Source: Sphagnum magellanicum
Lineage: Eukaryota > Streptophyta > Sphagnopsida > Sphagnales > Sphagnaceae
Direction: 5' to 3'
Length of the DNA stretch: 64,000 nucleotides
Assembly (NCBI GenBank): GCA_021904315.1
Contig: CM038919.1
Span: 12,517,666 to 12,581,665 of the forward strand
Both the position numbers and the translations under genes were made by a program. Under the pieces are notes generated by a model. That model ran no database searches. It was not told where the DNA came from and worked only from the letters and a program-made list of their open reading frames with translations. This document shows, piece after piece, positions 62,416-64,000 of the stretch; positions within the stretch are counted from its first letter, which is position 1, and each line of letters starts with the position of its first letter.

Positions 62416-64000
62416 GTCATGTTATTTCTGCTAACCTTAATATCCTTTCAAGGCCCAGCCTAATTGAACTCTTTTCTAGAGGCACTAAGTTCAGAAGTGG
62501 CTTCTTGTCTATGTTGTCTATTGAAGAAGCTATTGATAAGGGTCTTAAGAAGTTTGTCAACATGCAAGAAGAGCTTCTAGGAGTTCCAAGGGATATTAAG
62601 TGAGTGGAAAGCCAAAGTTCTTTTGTTTGTGCAGAAAAGGACTCATGCTTCCTTCATGGCTCAAACCTCTTCTGATTCTTCTTTGTCTGTTCCTTTAGGA
62701 GATCTGGATCACCTAAAGATTCTCCAACGGTCCTTTGTCGTTACTTACATGGATAAATGTTCTAACAACTTTGTGTTTGTTTGTAAAAAGTTTTATGTTT
62801 CTTCTGTTTTCTCTGAGCTTAATTCTCCTGTTGGTCATACGTGGTCTCCAATCTTGCCCAATCTGATATTCTGAAATTTCATCTATCTTTTAATGAGGCT
62901 CATAATTTTAAAGGAAGTGTGGCCCTTGTCTCCCGTTTCTTTGTGCTGTTTGGAAGTTTCATAAAGACCCAGTTAAACGTAGATTTATCTGTGCAGCCAG
63001 CTCTACTTCTCTGCCTGATGTTTCTAAGTGGCTGTGTTCTTTCTTCAAAGCTATGTTTACTATGGTCAATGACCTTTGGGTATCTAAACTCAAAAAGGCA
63101 GATATTCCTTGTGATAGTAGTTGGATTCTCAATGACTCTACAGGAGTGGTGGAGGTAATAAATAATCTTAATCTTTTGAGATCTGAAATTGATAAAGCTT
63201 CCCCACTTCTGTTGCAGTCTTTTGATTTCTCAACTCTATACACTAAAATTGACCTAGTGGATCTAAAAGCTCATATGAGAGTTCTGATCAATAAAGTGTT
63301 TAATAGGATGCTGAAGCTTCATCATTTTAATTTTTTGATGGTTCAGAAAACAGCTTTGAACTTTAGGATTTTGTGGCTGAAACAAAAGTAGAGATCAATT
63401 TGTTTGAAAATCTTCATAGCTTCAAAGTTGTGGAGGCCTCAGATTTGATCTCTTGGCTGGATTTCTTATTAGACAATTTGTTTCTTTGATTTCTTTACAG
63501 ACAATGCATTGGTATCCCCATGGGAACTAATTGTGCGGTCTATTTGGCTAATTTCTATCTCTTTACTTACGAGTTTGATTTCATTAAGTGTCTCTTGAAG
63601 AGTAACACATGTCCTGTTGTGCTTCATAGTTTGTCCTTGGTTTGTAGGTTTGTGGATGATCTTTTTGTTCCTGATTTTCCAGATTTTGAGAACTTCATGT
63701 ACCTTAACTGAGACTCTTTTGGTAGCAGCATATACCCAAAAACCTCTTGTGAGTTGAATTGTATGTCTAAAGGCTTCTCTTGTAATTTCTTGGATCTAAC
63801 TGTGAGACGGAGTCCTCAAGGTTTATCCTGTGACATTTTTGACAAATGCTCTCAACCAGAGTATGCAGGTATTGAAATGATTAGAATGCCTCATGTTCAT
63901 TCCAATATCTCAATGACTGCGAATCTGGGGGTTATCAATAGTCAATTTTACAGATTCTTGAGACTTTGTAGTTGTAAGAAGTTTTTTGTCTTCCAGATGG
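62416..64000 (+). mobile_element. Penelope-like retroelement, 5'-truncated, RT region
   Basis: Reverse-transcriptase fragments in several plus-strand frames have Penelope-like (PLE) hallmarks in order: LFSRGTKFRSG (about 62470), VDKAxxN-type MDKCSNNFVFVCKKFYV (about 62750), WKFHKDPVKRRFICAASSTS (about 62955-63015), SFDFSTLYTKID (about 63220), GIPMGTNCA (about 63514), the catalytic FVDD (about 63650) and LDLTVR (about 63790), then an open frame to the window end. Frameshifts and stops (for example TGA at 63709) make it non-functional. The first recognisable coding lies at the junction itself, so the 5' part is missing, as expected for target-primed insertion. The GIPMGTNCA variant is typical of the PLE branch that includes Naiad/Chlamys-like elements. 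That placement is tentative. Any GIY-YIG endonuclease would lie outside the window or be lost. Confidence 0.75.

Overview
The window is nuclear DNA of a land plant. It holds one complete spliced gene, a partial inverted copy of that gene, and long stretches of AT-rich intergenic DNA filled with old transposable elements and degenerate tandem repeats. The gene encodes a plant nuclear-lamina protein of the NMCP/CRWN family. Sparse genes, decayed LTR, hAT and Penelope-like elements and abundant low-complexity satellites suggest a large genome. A non-flowering lineage is my guess, but the sequence alone does not fix the species.

Layout. Bases 1-424: end of a SWIM zinc-finger reading frame. 425-3120: AT-rich, with one antisense coding relic. 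3121-12089: a degenerate Ty3/gypsy LTR retrotransposon with 311-bp LTRs. Its internal order is gag, protease, a cytosine-5 DNA methyltransferase-like domain, reverse transcriptase/RNase H, integrase and a terminal PHD finger. 12090-12255: a second copy of the ~160 bp that precede the 3' LTR. 13790-17330: a dead hAT transposase (minus strand) split by a ~65-bp tandem array. 20480-28364: the complete NMCP/CRWN gene, minus strand, nine coding exons, 1,489 predicted residues, with a GC-rich promoter/5' UTR up to about 29430.

29430-58360: about 29 kb of AT-rich DNA with no convincing gene. It contains tRNA-derived SINE-like fragments, a 5S-rRNA-derived fragment, several minisatellites, a pair of ~750-bp inverted arms (46080-46830 and 49270-50400) and an isolated GC/CpG-rich island (42245-42760).

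58360-62415: a second copy of the NMCP/CRWN promoter and first four coding exons on the plus strand, head-to-head with the first. Its exons keep exact lengths, phases and splice signals. Homology stops 17 bases into intron 4, where a 5'-truncated Penelope-like retroelement begins and runs to the window end.

Most interesting are the retrotransposon that carries both a DNMT3/DRM-like methyltransferase region and a PHD finger, and the inverted, truncated but exon-intact lamina-gene copy abutting a Penelope-like element.
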